This document shows positions 19,850 to 31,653 of a stretch of DNA of 64,000 nt, piece by piece (the first letter of the stretch is position 1; every line of letters begins with the position of its first letter). The stretch covers positions 124,001-188,000 of the forward strand of contig NZ_JACEMU010000004.1 of NCBI RefSeq assembly GCF_013868135.1. The letters run 5' to 3'. The translations under genes were made by a program, and so were the position numbers. The DNA comes from Paracoccus sp. S1E-3 (GTDB lineage Bacteria; Pseudomonadota; Alphaproteobacteria; Rhodobacterales; Rhodobacteraceae). Below the pieces are notes generated by a model that made no database searches, was not told the origin of the DNA, and saw only the letters and a program-made list of their open reading frames with translations.

Positions 19850-20544
19850 CCAAGACCCTGTTCGCCTCGCCCGAATGGCCGACCGTTCCGGTGGCCGGCG
19901 ATGATGCCGTCTATCCCGTTCACCGCATCTTCTGCGTCGGGCGCAACTATGCCGCCCATGCCGCCGAAATGGGGGTCGAGGTGGATCGCGAGGCGCCGTT
20001 CTATTTCACCAAATCGGCGCTGACGATCCTGCCGACCGGCGAAACCTATCCCTATCCGCCGGGCACCGAGAATTTCCATTACGAAATGGAACTGGTCGTG
20101 GCCATCGGCAAACCCGCCTTCCGGGTTTCGGTGGATGAGGCGATGGATGCGGTCTATGGCTTCGCCACCGGACTCGACATGACCCGGCGCGACCTGCAGC
20201 TTGCCGCGCGCGCCAAGCAGCGCCCCTGGGATCTCGGCAAGGATGTCGAGGGCAGCTCGGTCATCGCGCCTCTGACGAAGGCTGCGGATTTCGGCGCCAT
20301 CGGCCCGCAGCGTATCCGGCTTTCGGTGAATGGCGAGACGCGTCAGGACGCGCATCTGTCGGACCTGATCTGGTCGGTGGCCGAACTCGTCTCGGACCTG
20401 TCGAAATTCTATCACCTCCAGCCCGGCGATCTGATCTATACCGGCACGCCCGCGGGCGTCGGCGCGGTGCTTCCGGGCGACCAGATCCTTGGCACCATCG
20501 ACGCGCTTGCCCCGGTCGAACTGACGGTCGGAAAGCCCGAATGA
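19846..20544 (+). CDS. Fumarylpyruvate hydrolase (FAH family)
   Basis: A 232-residue fumarylacetoacetate-hydrolase-fold enzyme. In gentisate operons this protein splits fumarylpyruvate into fumarate and pyruvate. Motifs are IFCVGRNYAAHAAEMG, FHYEMELVVAIG with the metal-binding glutamates (Glu80, Glu82), TGLDMTRRDLQ (Asp111), and IYTGTPAGVGAVLPGD. The length suits bacterial fumarylpyruvate or acylpyruvate hydrolases. ATGA overlaps link it to both neighbours. Confidence 0.93.
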   Translation: MTKTLFASPEWPTVPVAGDDAVYPVHRIFCVGRNYAAHAAEMGVEVDREAPFYFTKSALTILPTGETYPYPPGTENFHYEMELVVAIGKPAFRVSVDEAMDAVYGFATGLDMTRRDLQLAARAKQRPWDLGKDVEGSSVIAPLTKAADFGAIGPQRIRLSVNGETRQDAHLSDLIWSVAELVSDLSKFYHLQPGDLIYTGTPAGVGAVLPGDQILGTIDALAPVELTVGKPE

Positions 20545-21182
20545 TGCGCTTTTACGGGTTCTTCCGGTCGTCCTCGTCCTATCGTTGCCGGATTGCCTTC
20601 AACCTGAAGGGGATCCAGCCCGACTTCGTGCCGGTCAATCTGCGCGCGGGTGAACAGCGCGACCCGGCATTTCTGGCCATGAACCCGCAAGGTCTGCTGC
20701 CGGCGCTCGATACGGGCCGCGGGGTGCTGACCCAGTCGCTGGCGATCATCGAATGGCTGGACGAAACCCGACCGGCGCCGCCCTTGCTGCCCGCCGATCC
20801 GGTGCAGCGGGCCGCGGTCCGCGCCTTCGCCCAGATCATCGCCTGCGAGATTCACCCGCTGCAAAACCTGCGCGTGCTGAATTTCATCAAGCAAAACTAT
20901 GGTCTGGATCAGGACGGCGCCGATGCCTGGGCGCGCCACTGGATCGCCGAGGGGCTGACCGCCTGCGAGGCGATTGCCGCGCGCCGGTCGCATGGCGGGG
21001 CCTTCACCTTCGGCGATACGCCCGGTCTTGCGGATATCTGCTTGATCCCGCAATTGTTTTCTGCCGACCGCTTTGGCCTCGACAGTGCCTCATGGCCGCG
21101 CCTGCGCGAAATCCGCGCGGCCTGCGATGCGCTGCCTGCCTTTGCCGACGCGCATCCCGCGCGTCAGCCCGACGCTCAATAA
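20541..21182 (+). CDS. maiA: Zeta-class glutathione S-transferase, maleylpyruvate/maleylacetoacetate isomerase
   Basis: A 213-residue zeta GST. The active-site motif SSSSYRCRIA (residues 10-19) and MNPQGLLPAL plus QSLAIIEWLDE are typical. In the NagIKL-type gentisate pathway (established in Ralstonia) such an enzyme isomerises maleylpyruvate to fumarylpyruvate with glutathione as cofactor; homologues act on maleylacetoacetate. Its position after the dioxygenase and hydrolase makes maleylpyruvate the likely substrate. It is the only plausible glutathione-dependent isomerase in this operon. Confidence 0.92.
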   Translation: MMRFYGFFRSSSSYRCRIAFNLKGIQPDFVPVNLRAGEQRDPAFLAMNPQGLLPALDTGRGVLTQSLAIIEWLDETRPAPPLLPADPVQRAAVRAFAQIIACEIHPLQNLRVLNFIKQNYGLDQDGADAWARHWIAEGLTACEAIAARRSHGGAFTFGDTPGLADICLIPQLFSADRFGLDSASWPRLREIRAACDALPAFADAHPARQPDAQ

Positions 21183-21208
21183 CGACCGACATGCAGGGAG
21201 GAAACGCA

Positions 21209-22201
21209 ATGTCGATTACCCAACTGACCCGGCGCGCGGCCATCGCCGCCGCATTGGCCACCACCGCGCTCGCGACACTCGCCAGCGCGGCGCAGGCGCG
21301 TGAATTGCGCATGGGCGTCATCACGCCGCCCAGCCATGTCTGGACGCAGGTGGCCAACCGCATCGCCGAAAAACTGCCCGAGGCGACGGGTGGCGAGTTG
21401 ACCGTCGCGGTCTTTCCCGCCGGCCAGCTTGGGGTGGAGCAGGAGATGTTCCAGCAGATGTCGGGCGGTCTTCTGGACAGCGGGCTGATGACGGCGGCGA
21501 TTACCAGCCTGCGCGCGCCGTCGCTGCAGGGCTGGTTCACGCCCTATCTGTTCGCCGACGTGACGGAAGCTGCCGCCGCCGCCGACACCGCGGCCGCGCA
21601 GGAGATGCTGGGCCAGCTGGACGCCGCCAATCTGGTCGGTCTGGGCTATACCTTCGCCGGGCAGCGCCACATCCTGATGAAGGATGCGCCAGCCGCCACC
21701 CCCGCCGATCTCGCCCGCAAGAAGGTCCGCATCGTGCCCTTCCCGGCGATGAAAACCTGGTGGGAGGCGATCGGCGCGGTGCCGACCCCGGTGAACCTGA
21801 CCGAGGTGTATCAGGGTCTGCAAAGCGGGCTGCTGGACGGGATCGACATCGACCTCGATGCGCTTGTCGGGCTGAAATTCGACGAGGTGGCCAAGGGCCT
21901 GACCATCACCAACCACATGCCCTTCCCGGCGGTGATGGTGGTCAGCAAGCCGACCTGGGAGTCGCTGACCGAGGATCAGCGCGCCACCTATACCGAGGTC
22001 GTGAACGAGGCGCTCGCCTGGGGGACCGCCCAGCAGGTCGAGGCGGAAAAGGCCAATCTCGCCGCGCTGGAGGGCAAGGTCGAGATCCTGACGCTGGAAA
22101 ACGGCGCCGAAGTCTTTGCCGATGCCAACAAGGCCGTGCGCGACAGCTTCGCGAATGACGAGATCATTCAGCGCTTCATTACGGAAGTCGAGGCGGAATG
22201 A
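21209..22201 (+). CDS. TRAP transporter solute-binding protein (DctP type)
   Basis: A 330-residue periplasmic binding protein with an N-terminal signal peptide (MSITQLTRRAAIAAALATTA...SAAQA; the Arg-Arg pair is Tat-like but not a full Tat motif). Core features are RELRMGVITPPSHVWTQ, PAGQLGVEQEMFQQM, KKVRIVPFPAMKTWWEAIG and TEVYQGLQSGLLDGI, as in DctP/DctP-like proteins that bind carboxylates. It follows the gentisate genes by 26 bases with a GGGAGGAAA ribosome site. Likely ligand: the aromatic acid the operon degrades (inference). Confidence 0.93.
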   Translation: MSITQLTRRAAIAAALATTALATLASAAQARELRMGVITPPSHVWTQVANRIAEKLPEATGGELTVAVFPAGQLGVEQEMFQQMSGGLLDSGLMTAAITSLRAPSLQGWFTPYLFADVTEAAAAADTAAAQEMLGQLDAANLVGLGYTFAGQRHILMKDAPAATPADLARKKVRIVPFPAMKTWWEAIGAVPTPVNLTEVYQGLQSGLLDGIDIDLDALVGLKFDEVAKGLTITNHMPFPAVMVVSKPTWESLTEDQRATYTEVVNEALAWGTAQQVEAEKANLAALEGKVEILTLENGAEVFADANKAVRDSFANDEIIQRFITEVEAE

Positions 22202-22716
22202 CCTGGCTTTCCGCGCTTTCCGATCTGCTGGCCCGCGTCGAGCGTTGGGCCAGCAGATTGCTGGTCGTGGGTTTCGTCGGGCTGATCGTGGCCAATGTCA
22301 CCATGCGCTATGTGCTGGCCCGCCCCATCGTCTATGCCGAGGAAGTGGCCGCGATCATGCTGGTCTGGCTGGCCTTCGTCGCTATCTCGATCTCGATCCA
22401 CGACCGCCGCCAGATCGGGGTGACGCTGCTGGTCGAGCGGCTGTCGCCCGCGACCCGCCATATCGTCGATCTGGTGGTTCTGGGGCTGGTCGCGGCGATC
22501 CTCGCCACGCTGCTCTGGACCTCGGTGAAATGGGTGCTCTCGCCCGCGGTGGCATTTGAACAGATCATCACGCTCGGTCTGCCGAAATCGCCCTATTACT
22601 GGATCGTCCCGATCTTTTCCGTCAGCGCCCTGATCCATGTGCTGGCCGACCTGGCCGAGGGTCTCGCCGGCCGGACGAATATCGAACTCTCGACCGACAA
22701 GGAGGCCGAGGCATGA
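22198..22716 (+). CDS. TRAP transporter small permease (DctQ type)
   Basis: A 172-residue four-helix membrane protein (VVGFVGLIVANVTMRYVLA, AAIMLVWLAFVAISI, DLVVLGLVAAILATLLW, WIVPIFSVSALIHVLADL) with the family feature of a charged loop EEVAAIMLVWL. It bridges binding protein and large permease in TRAP systems. The start overlaps the dctP-type stop (ATGA), and its own stop overlaps the large-permease start likewise. Confidence 0.93.
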   Translation: MTWLSALSDLLARVERWASRLLVVGFVGLIVANVTMRYVLARPIVYAEEVAAIMLVWLAFVAISISIHDRRQIGVTLLVERLSPATRHIVDLVVLGLVAAILATLLWTSVKWVLSPAVAFEQIITLGLPKSPYYWIVPIFSVSALIHVLADLAEGLAGRTNIELSTDKEAEA

Positions 22717-23975
22717 CCGGCATATCCTTCCTGACGCTGATGCTGGCGGCGATGCCCATCGCCTTCGTGCTGCTGGCCGCCACCTTCGTGTTCGTGCTGG
22801 GCACCGGCAACCTGCAGATCCTGAACTCGGTCCCGCAGATCCTGTTCGGCTCGGTCGAGAATTTCGACCTGCTGGCGATCCCGCTTTTCGTCCTCCTGGG
22901 CGAGATCATGAATGAAAGCGGCCTGACCCGGCGGCTGATCGTCACCGCGCGGGTCTGGCTGGCGCGGCTGCCGCATAATCTGGTGGTGGTGAACCTCGTT
23001 TCGAACCTTGGCCTCGCGGCGATCATGGGCTCAGCCACGGCGCAGATGGCGGTGATGACACGCGTTGTCGTCCCCGAGATGGAAAAGGACGGCTATCAGC
23101 GCGGCTATGCCGCCGCCATCACCGCAAGCGCCGGTCTGCTGGGGCCGATCATCCCGCCCTCGATGGTGTTCATCATCTATGGCGTGATCGCGCAGGTTTC
23201 GATTTCGGATATGTTCATGGCCGGGATCATGCCGGGCGTGCTGCTGTTCGCCTTCATGCTGGCCATCGCGCTGTGGCAGGCGCGCCGCCATCGCGAAGAA
23301 GGCCATCCGGGCGCGCCGCTGCCCGAGGGTTCGAAGCTGAAGGCGACGCTGCCGGGGCTTGCGACCATGACCATCCCGCTCATCATCATCGGCGGCATCA
23401 GCGGCGGCATCTTCACCCCGACCGAAAGCGCCGCCGTGGCGCTTCTCGCGGCGCTGTTCTTCGGCGCGGTGGTGTTTCGCGAGCTGCCGCTGAAGAAGCT
23501 GCCGCTGATCATCGACCGCACGGTGACGAATACCGCCATTGTGCTGTTCCTGATCATGGCGGCCAAGGTGTTCGGCTGGGTGCTGACCTTCAATCAGGTC
23601 CCGCAGGCGGTCGCGGCCTTCATCGTCTCGCTGACCAGCGATCCGTTGATCTTCATGCTGCTGATCATGGCGGCGCTGATGGTGGTGGGGATGTTCCTCG
23701 ACGGGATCGCGGCGCTGATCATCCTCACGCCGATCCTGCTGCCGGTGGCGGTCCAGAATTACGGCATCGACCCGATCCAGTTCGGGGTGATGATGTCGCT
23801 GACACTGGTGCTGGGCCTGTTGACCCCGCCGGTCGGGACCGGGCTGTATATTGCCGCAGCACTCAGCGATGTGTCGATCACCCGGCTGTCGCGGCTGGTG
23901 CTGCCCTATATCCTCGCCGCGGTGCTGGTGATCCTGCTGGTGATCTTCGTGCCATGGATGGTGCGGCCGTTCTGA
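22713..23975 (+). CDS. TRAP transporter large permease (DctM type)
   Basis: A 420-residue multi-span membrane protein forming the Na+- or H+-coupled channel. Typical segments are AIPLFVLLGEIMNESGLT, GSATAQMAVMTRVVVPEM, GLLGPIIPPSMVFIIYG, GGIFTPTESAAVALLAALFFG, and near the end GLLTPPVGTGLYIAAALS. Normal length. Last gene of the gentisate/TRAP operon. Confidence 0.95.
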   Translation: MTGISFLTLMLAAMPIAFVLLAATFVFVLGTGNLQILNSVPQILFGSVENFDLLAIPLFVLLGEIMNESGLTRRLIVTARVWLARLPHNLVVVNLVSNLGLAAIMGSATAQMAVMTRVVVPEMEKDGYQRGYAAAITASAGLLGPIIPPSMVFIIYGVIAQVSISDMFMAGIMPGVLLFAFMLAIALWQARRHREEGHPGAPLPEGSKLKATLPGLATMTIPLIIIGGISGGIFTPTESAAVALLAALFFGAVVFRELPLKKLPLIIDRTVTNTAIVLFLIMAAKVFGWVLTFNQVPQAVAAFIVSLTSDPLIFMLLIMAALMVVGMFLDGIAALIILTPILLPVAVQNYGIDPIQFGVMMSLTLVLGLLTPPVGTGLYIAAALSDVSITRLSRLVLPYILAAVLVILLVIFVPWMVRPF

Positions 23976-26499
<2,524 letters not shown>

Positions 26500-26546
26500 G
26501 GGAGTGCTAAGGTTTTATATTATTTATATCATTGGTTAGTGAATCG

Positions 26547-26556
26547 TCACTAGTGA
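26547..26556. promoter_or_regulatory. Palindrome upstream of the TIR gene
   Basis: TCACTAGTGA, a perfect 10-base palindrome, lies 18 bases before the preferred start of the TIR gene, just downstream of an AT-rich run (TTTTATATTATTTATATC, 26513-26530) that could hold a promoter. It may be an operator or simply promoter-region symmetry; no regulator gene is adjacent. Confidence 0.35.
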
Positions 26557-26574
26557 TCGTTAAAGGTGAGTAAC

Positions 26575-27429
26575 GTGACTGCATCATCGCTAAGAAATAA
26601 AATTTCCTCTCTCGAAAAGAAGATTGCCGACCTCCGAAAAAAGGACGCGCAAGAAGCGAAGAAGGAGTCCGATTTTAACGCAAAAGCTAATGCAGCCGAA
26701 GAGGCGGCCGCGAAAGCTAAGTCTCAATCAATCTCATCTTCGAAACGGCGCGAAGCAGTTTCTGCACGCAAACAAGCCGCGTCGGCGACTGCTAATCGCG
26801 CCAAGCTGGCAACGGATATCGCACGCAATAATGCTGAGCTGATGAAAATGCAAACCGCGCTGGCGAAGGAGGATGACAAGAGGCTCGCGAGCATCACGAA
26901 AGAAATTACACGACAGGAGGCGATACAGGCGCAACATCAGCGCCAAGAAGCAACCCGGGTTGTTGGCGCGATTTCTCACCGGATAGCAGCTGTAAGCCGC
27001 GAGGCAGGGGCATCTGCTGAGCAGTATGACGTATTTATTTCGCATGCTTCTGAGGATAAAGACGAGTTTGTCAGGGAGCTTGCCGAAAAAGCTGAATCTG
27101 CGGGGTTAAGGATTTTCTATGATGAAAGAAAACTAAAGTGGGGCGACAGTTTAAGAGAGCGAATTGAGCACGGTTTGGCAAATTCGCGCTTCGGTATAGT
27201 TGTTTTGTCGACGGCGTTTTTCCGCAAGGAATGGCCGAAACGAGAACTTGACGGTTTATTCAACCTTGAAATTGAGGGAAAGTCTCGGATTTTGCCCATA
27301 TGGCACAAGATATCCAAGGACGAAGTCATAAGGAATGCACCAAGTCTTTCGGGCAAGTTGGCACTGAGCACATCAAGCCTCTCGGTAGATGAAATTGTCG
27401 AAAAATTGATGGAGATTGCCGCAGTTTAG
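26575..27429 (+). CDS. Coiled-coil TIR-domain protein (PdTIR-like)
   Basis: About 284 residues in two parts. Counting from an alternative GTG at 26566, residues 10-145 are a Lys/Ala/Glu-rich coiled coil and 153-285 a TIR domain: YDVFISHASEDKDEFVREL, IFYDERKLKWGDSLRERI, FGIVVLSTAFFRKEW and the WxxxE motif W223-PKR-E227, whose Glu is the expected NAD-cleaving residue in TIR enzymes. GTG 26575 is preferred because AGGTGA lies five bases upstream. The layout matches the Paracoccus denitrificans TIR protein. Base composition is far more AT-rich than neighbours, suggesting transfer. No partner gene is adjacent. A defence or NADase role is inference. Confidence 0.9.
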   Translation: MTASSLRNKISSLEKKIADLRKKDAQEAKKESDFNAKANAAEEAAAKAKSQSISSSKRREAVSARKQAASATANRAKLATDIARNNAELMKMQTALAKEDDKRLASITKEITRQEAIQAQHQRQEATRVVGAISHRIAAVSREAGASAEQYDVFISHASEDKDEFVRELAEKAESAGLRIFYDERKLKWGDSLRERIEHGLANSRFGIVVLSTAFFRKEWPKRELDGLFNLEIEGKSRILPIWHKISKDEVIRNAPSLSGKLALSTSSLSVDEIVEKLMEIAAV

Positions 27430-27574
27430 TTTATCAACGCGGAGAGCTGACTCACTGAACTGACACTGACAAGCCCAGCTTGGAACAACGGTCTTGAGCC
27501 CCGCCGAGCGAGCAGCCAGCCAAAATAAAACGGCCGACCTATCAACGGGGCGTTCCGATCCATAGAAGCATAGC

Positions 27575-29413
27575 CTACTCTGGCAGCACCCTTACCGCGC
27601 CCTTGTCGGCACTTGCCGCGAAGGCCGCATAGGCTTTCAGCGCCGTGGTGACGTTGCGCTTGCGCTTCTCGGCCGGGTGCCAGCCGATCTCGTTCTGATG
27701 GGTGCGACGCGCCGCCAGTTCGGCCTCGGGCACCGCCAGATGGATGGTGCGGTTGGGGATGTCGATCTCGATCAGATCGCCGTCGCGCACCAGCCCGATG
27801 GTGCCGCCCTGCGCCGCCTCGGGTGAGGCATGGCCGATGGACAGGCCCGAAGTGCCGCCCGAGAAGCGGCCATCGGTGACAAGCGCGCAGGCCTTGCCGA
27901 GGCCCTTCGACTTCAGATAGCTGGTCGGATACAGCATTTCCTGCATCCCCGGACCGCCTTTCGGGCCTTCATAGCGGATGACCACCACATCGCCTTCCTT
28001 GACCTTGCCGGTCAGGATGCCGCTGACCGCCGCGTCCTGGCTTTCATAGACCACGGCGGGACCGGCGAATTTCAGGATCGATTCATCGACGCCCGCCGTC
28101 TTCACGATGCAGCCATCCAGCGCGATATTACCCTTCAGCACCGCCAGCCCGCCATCGGCCGAGAAGGGCGAGTTGACGGAACGGATCACCCCGCCCTGAC
28201 GGTCCAGATCCAGCGTTTCCCACCGCGCGCTCTGGCTGAAGGCCACCTGCGTCGGCACGCCGCCGGGGGCCGCCGAATAGAATTTGTGCACTGCCGGGTC
28301 GTTGGTGCGCGAGATGTCCCATTGGTCGATGGCATCGCCAAGCGTGGCTGCGTGGACGGTCGGGCTGTCGCGGTTGATCAGCCCGCCGCGATCCAGCTGG
28401 CCGAGGATCGCCATGATGCCGCCGGCGCGGTGCACGTCCTCCATATGCACGTCCTGCTTGGCGGGCGCGACCTTGGACAGGCAGGGCACCTTGCGGCTCA
28501 GCGCGTCGATATCCGCCATGTCGAAATCGATCCCGCCCTCATAGGCGGCGGCGAGGATATGCAGCACCGTATTCGTCGATCCGCCCATGGCGATATCCAG
28601 CGACATGGCGTTTTCGAACGCCTTCTTGTTGGCGACCGAGCGCGGCAGGACGCTGGTATCCTCCTGCTCGTAATAGCGTTTCGCGAGGCCGACGATGCGC
28701 TGACCGGCTTCCTCGAACAGGCGCTGACGGTCGGCATGGGTGGCGAGCGTCGAGCCGTTGCCGGGCAGGGACAGGCCAAGCGCCTCGGTCAGGCAGTTCA
28801 TCGAATTGGCCGTGAACATGCCCGAACAGGACCCGCAGGTCGGGCAGGCGGAGCGTTCGATGGTTGCCACATCCTCGTCGCTGACCCTGTCATCGGCGGC
28901 GGCGACCATGGCGTCGACCAGATCCAGCGCATGCAGCTTGCCGTCCTGCAGGACAACCTTGCCGGCCTCCATCGGGCCGCCCGAGACGAAGATCGCGGGG
29001 ATGTTCAGCCGCATCGCCGCATTCAGCATGCCGGGGGTGATCTTGTCGCAGTTCGAGATGCAGACCATGGCATCGGCGCAATGGGCGTTGACCATGTATT
29101 CCACGCTGTCGGCGATGATCTCGCGCGAGGGCAGCGAATACAGCATCCCGTCATGACCCATGGCGATGCCGTCATCGACGGCGATGGTGTTGAATTCCTT
29201 GGCGACGCCGCCGGCCTTTTCGACCTCGCGCGCGACCAGTTGGCCCAGATCCTTCAGATGGACATGGCCGGGCACGAACTGGGTGAAACTGTTCACGATG
29301 GCGATGATCGGCTTGCCGAAATCGCCGTCCTTCATCCCCGTCGCACGCCATAGACCGCGCGCGCCGGCCATATTGCGGCCATGGGTCGAGGTGCGGGAGC
29401 GATAGGCGGGCAT
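27575..29413 (-). CDS. ilvD: Dihydroxy-acid dehydratase
   Basis: A 612-residue IlvD, dehydrating dihydroxy acids in isoleucine/valine synthesis using an Fe-S cluster. Cluster and active-site motifs are present: [46 protein letters not shown], and the C-terminal [21 protein letters not shown]. Normal length ([22 protein letters not shown] start). Transcribed alone on the reverse strand. Confidence 0.98.
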   Translation of the reverse strand: MPAYRSRTSTHGRNMAGARGLWRATGMKDGDFGKPIIAIVNSFTQFVPGHVHLKDLGQLVAREVEKAGGVAKEFNTIAVDDGIAMGHDGMLYSLPSREIIADSVEYMVNAHCADAMVCISNCDKITPGMLNAAMRLNIPAIFVSGGPMEAGKVVLQDGKLHALDLVDAMVAAADDRVSDEDVATIERSACPTCGSCSGMFTANSMNCLTEALGLSLPGNGSTLATHADRQRLFEEAGQRIVGLAKRYYEQEDTSVLPRSVANKKAFENAMSLDIAMGGSTNTVLHILAAAYEGGIDFDMADIDALSRKVPCLSKVAPAKQDVHMEDVHRAGGIMAILGQLDRGGLINRDSPTVHAATLGDAIDQWDISRTNDPAVHKFYSAAPGGVPTQVAFSQSARWETLDLDRQGGVIRSVNSPFSADGGLAVLKGNIALDGCIVKTAGVDESILKFAGPAVVYESQDAAVSGILTGKVKEGDVVVIRYEGPKGGPGMQEMLYPTSYLKSKGLGKACALVTDGRFSGGTSGLSIGHASPEAAQGGTIGLVRDGDLIEIDIPNRTIHLAVPEAELAARRTHQNEIGWHPAEKRKRNVTTALKAYAAFAASADKGAVRVLPE

Positions 29414-29556
29414 GATCTTTCCTTCCGATTGGCAGTACCCGCATGGCGGGACAGCGGCTACGGCGTCTCTCTTAACGAAGTTTCACAGGCATCGCCAGCA
29501 GCGGAATGCAGCCATGCACAGAATGCATGATCGGCAATATTCTTGCGCATATGGGT

Positions 29557-30318
29557 TCAGTTGTCGCGCCTCTCGACCACGATGCGGAATCGCGCGCGGC
29601 GTTCTTCGGGGGTTTCATCGCCGCGGAGGGGCTGGCGGACGGCACGCGCCAGCACCGGGGGCCGCCAGGGTGCGGGATCGTCGGCAAGACCGCCGGGCCG
29701 GGGCGACAGCGGCTGCGCACCCTCGATCACCGGGAAGACGGCGTCGCGGGTCAGGTCGAAACGACGCGGGCCACGGCCGATCTGGCCGTCGGTCACCAGA
29801 CAGCCCAGGGCACGGGTGACATCACCAAGATCGGATTTCAACGGCAGAAACAGCATCCGCCCGGTCAGCGGCGGCCGGCCATACCCGGCTTCGGAGCGCA
29901 GTGTCACCTCGGCGATCTGCGGGCCCTTGAAAACGGTTTCCAGCACATCGGACAGCCGCCCCCGGCTGCCGGGATTGAGCAGCGAGCAGACCGGCATGCC
30001 GCGCACCTCCATCCCCATCACGTCGATGAGGTGGCGCCCAGCCAGACGAAAACGCGCCGCCCCTGGCGCAATGCGCTCAAGGATGAAGGCGTAATCCAGC
30101 GCCCGCCGGATCCCCTTGGGTTCGACATCGGCGCGGTCAGGAACCGCACGCCCCTTGCGCAGACTGTCCCAATAGCTGCGCAGTTCGGTCAGTGTCCGCG
30201 CCGGATCCGCGCTGCCTGCGACATGGAATTCCACCACATCGCCGCGCAGCGGCGCATCCATGTCGTCTGACCGGGGCCGTGTGCCATCGGGAAAACCGCC
30301 GTCGAAATCATCACTCAT
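29557..30318 (-). CDS. PAS-domain (PAS_5/DUF1457 type) protein
   Basis: About 253 residues. The PAS_5 signature is clear: [24 protein letters not shown], then ALDYAFILERIAPGAARFRLAGRHLIDVMGMEVRG. No output domain, membrane segment or HTH follows; the C-terminus is Pro/Arg-rich and probably disordered. The family is common in alphaproteobacteria, mostly of unknown function. ATG 30318 is preferred over an adjacent GTG at 30321. Divergent from gmk. Confidence 0.85.
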   Translation of the reverse strand: MSDDFDGGFPDGTRPRSDDMDAPLRGDVVEFHVAGSADPARTLTELRSYWDSLRKGRAVPDRADVEPKGIRRALDYAFILERIAPGAARFRLAGRHLIDVMGMEVRGMPVCSLLNPGSRGRLSDVLETVFKGPQIAEVTLRSEAGYGRPPLTGRMLFLPLKSDLGDVTRALGCLVTDGQIGRGPRRFDLTRDAVFPVIEGAQPLSPRPGGLADDPAPWRPPVLARAVRQPLRGDETPEERRARFRIVVERRDN

Positions 30319-30497
30319 CACATTTCAATCCGATTACCGCATTTCGGCGTCAAGCGCCGGCATCTCAGGTTGCGGAAGCCCAGAGATACCCTATTCGTTC
30401 CGCTCTGCCGGGACAAATCTTTCCAGTTGGTTAAGACCAGAGGCTTGATTCTTGCCCCCCGTCCCGCGCAAATGCGGCCAAACGAGAAGGGGGCGGC

Positions 30498-31130
30498 ATG
30501 GACCGGACCGGGCTACTTATCATTCTGTCTTCGCCATCCGGGGCGGGTAAATCCACCCTGGCGCGCCGGCTGATCGACTGGGACCCGACGCTGTCCTTCT
30601 CGGTTTCCGCCACAACCCGCGCGCCGCGCCCCGCCGAGGTGGACGGCCAGCACTATCACTTCATTCCCCGCGAGGATTTCGCCGCCATGGTCGAGGCGGG
30701 CGACATGCTGGAACATGCCGAGGTGTTCGGAAATCTGTACGGCTCGCCCCGCAAACCGGTCGAGGCGGCGATGCAGGCCGGCCGTGACACGCTGTTCGAT
30801 GTCGACTGGCAGGGCGGCCAGCAGATCCGCGCCTCGGCGCTGGGACCGCATGTCATCAGCATCTTCATCCTGCCCCCCTCGCTGGATGAGCTGGAGCGGC
30901 GGCTGATCAGCCGCGGCCAGGACGCGCCCGAAATCATCAAGGCCCGCATGGACAAAAGCCGGGACGAGATTTCGCATTGGGCCGAATACGATTATGTTCT
31001 GGTGAATGACGATCTGGACGCCACCTTCGCGCATCTGACCGCCATCCTCTCGGCCGAGAGGATGCGGCGCGAGCGCCAGAAGTCCCTGGGCGGGTTCGTC
31101 AAGACGCTGATGGAGGGAGAGCGGGTATGA
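30498..31130 (+). CDS. gmk: Guanylate kinase
   Basis: A 210-residue GMP kinase: P-loop [15 protein letters not shown] at the N-terminus, [21 protein letters not shown] (GMP-binding Ser/Tyr region), [11 protein letters not shown], and a lid segment [13 protein letters not shown]. Full length. The stop overlaps the next start as ATGA, coupling it to the carbonic-anhydrase-like gene. Confidence 0.97.
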   Translation: MDRTGLLIILSSPSGAGKSTLARRLIDWDPTLSFSVSATTRAPRPAEVDGQHYHFIPREDFAAMVEAGDMLEHAEVFGNLYGSPRKPVEAAMQAGRDTLFDVDWQGGQQIRASALGPHVISIFILPPSLDELERRLISRGQDAPEIIKARMDKSRDEISHWAEYDYVLVNDDLDATFAHLTAILSAERMRRERQKSLGGFVKTLMEGERV

Positions 31131-31648
31131 TCTGGGAACTGGACGGAGTGGCCCCCGAAATCGCCGCGGACGCCTGGATCGCGCCCGATGCGCAGATCAT
31201 CGGCCGGGTGGTGATCGAGCCGGGCGCCAGCATCTGGTGGGGCGCAGTGCTGCGCGGCGACAATGACGAAATCCGCATCGGTCGCGGCTCGAACGTGCAG
31301 GACCTGTGCTGCTTGCATACCGATCCGGGCTTTCCGCTGACCATCGGACCAGATGTGACCGTGGGCCATCGCGCCATGCTGCATGGCTGCACCATCGGCG
31401 CGGGCAGCCTGATCGGCATGGGGGCGACGGTGCTGAACGGCGCGAAGATCGGCGCGGGCAGCCTGATCGGTGCCGCGGCGCTGGTGTCGGAAGGCAAGGA
31501 GATCCCGGACCGGGTGCTGGTCATGGGCGCCCCCGGACGGGTCGTGCGCGAGATCGATGAGGCGCAGCATCAGGATCTGCTGGCCTCGGCCGCGCGCTAT
31601 CAGGCCAATGCCGCGCGTTTCCGCGCCGGGCTGAAGCGGCTGGACTGA
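31127..31648 (+). CDS. Gamma-class carbonic anhydrase family protein
   Basis: A 173-residue left-handed beta-helix protein (hexapeptide repeats such as IGAGSLIG, twice) of the gamma-carbonic anhydrase / YrdA family. Zinc-site histidines are present in LHTDPG and [10 protein letters not shown]. Many relatives lack measurable anhydrase activity, so the enzymatic role is uncertain. Translationally coupled to gmk; five bases before the histidine kinase gene. Confidence 0.9.
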   Translation: MIWELDGVAPEIAADAWIAPDAQIIGRVVIEPGASIWWGAVLRGDNDEIRIGRGSNVQDLCCLHTDPGFPLTIGPDVTVGHRAMLHGCTIGAGSLIGMGATVLNGAKIGAGSLIGAAALVSEGKEIPDRVLVMGAPGRVVREIDEAQHQDLLASAARYQANAARFRAGLKRLD

Positions 31649-31653
31649 CCGGG

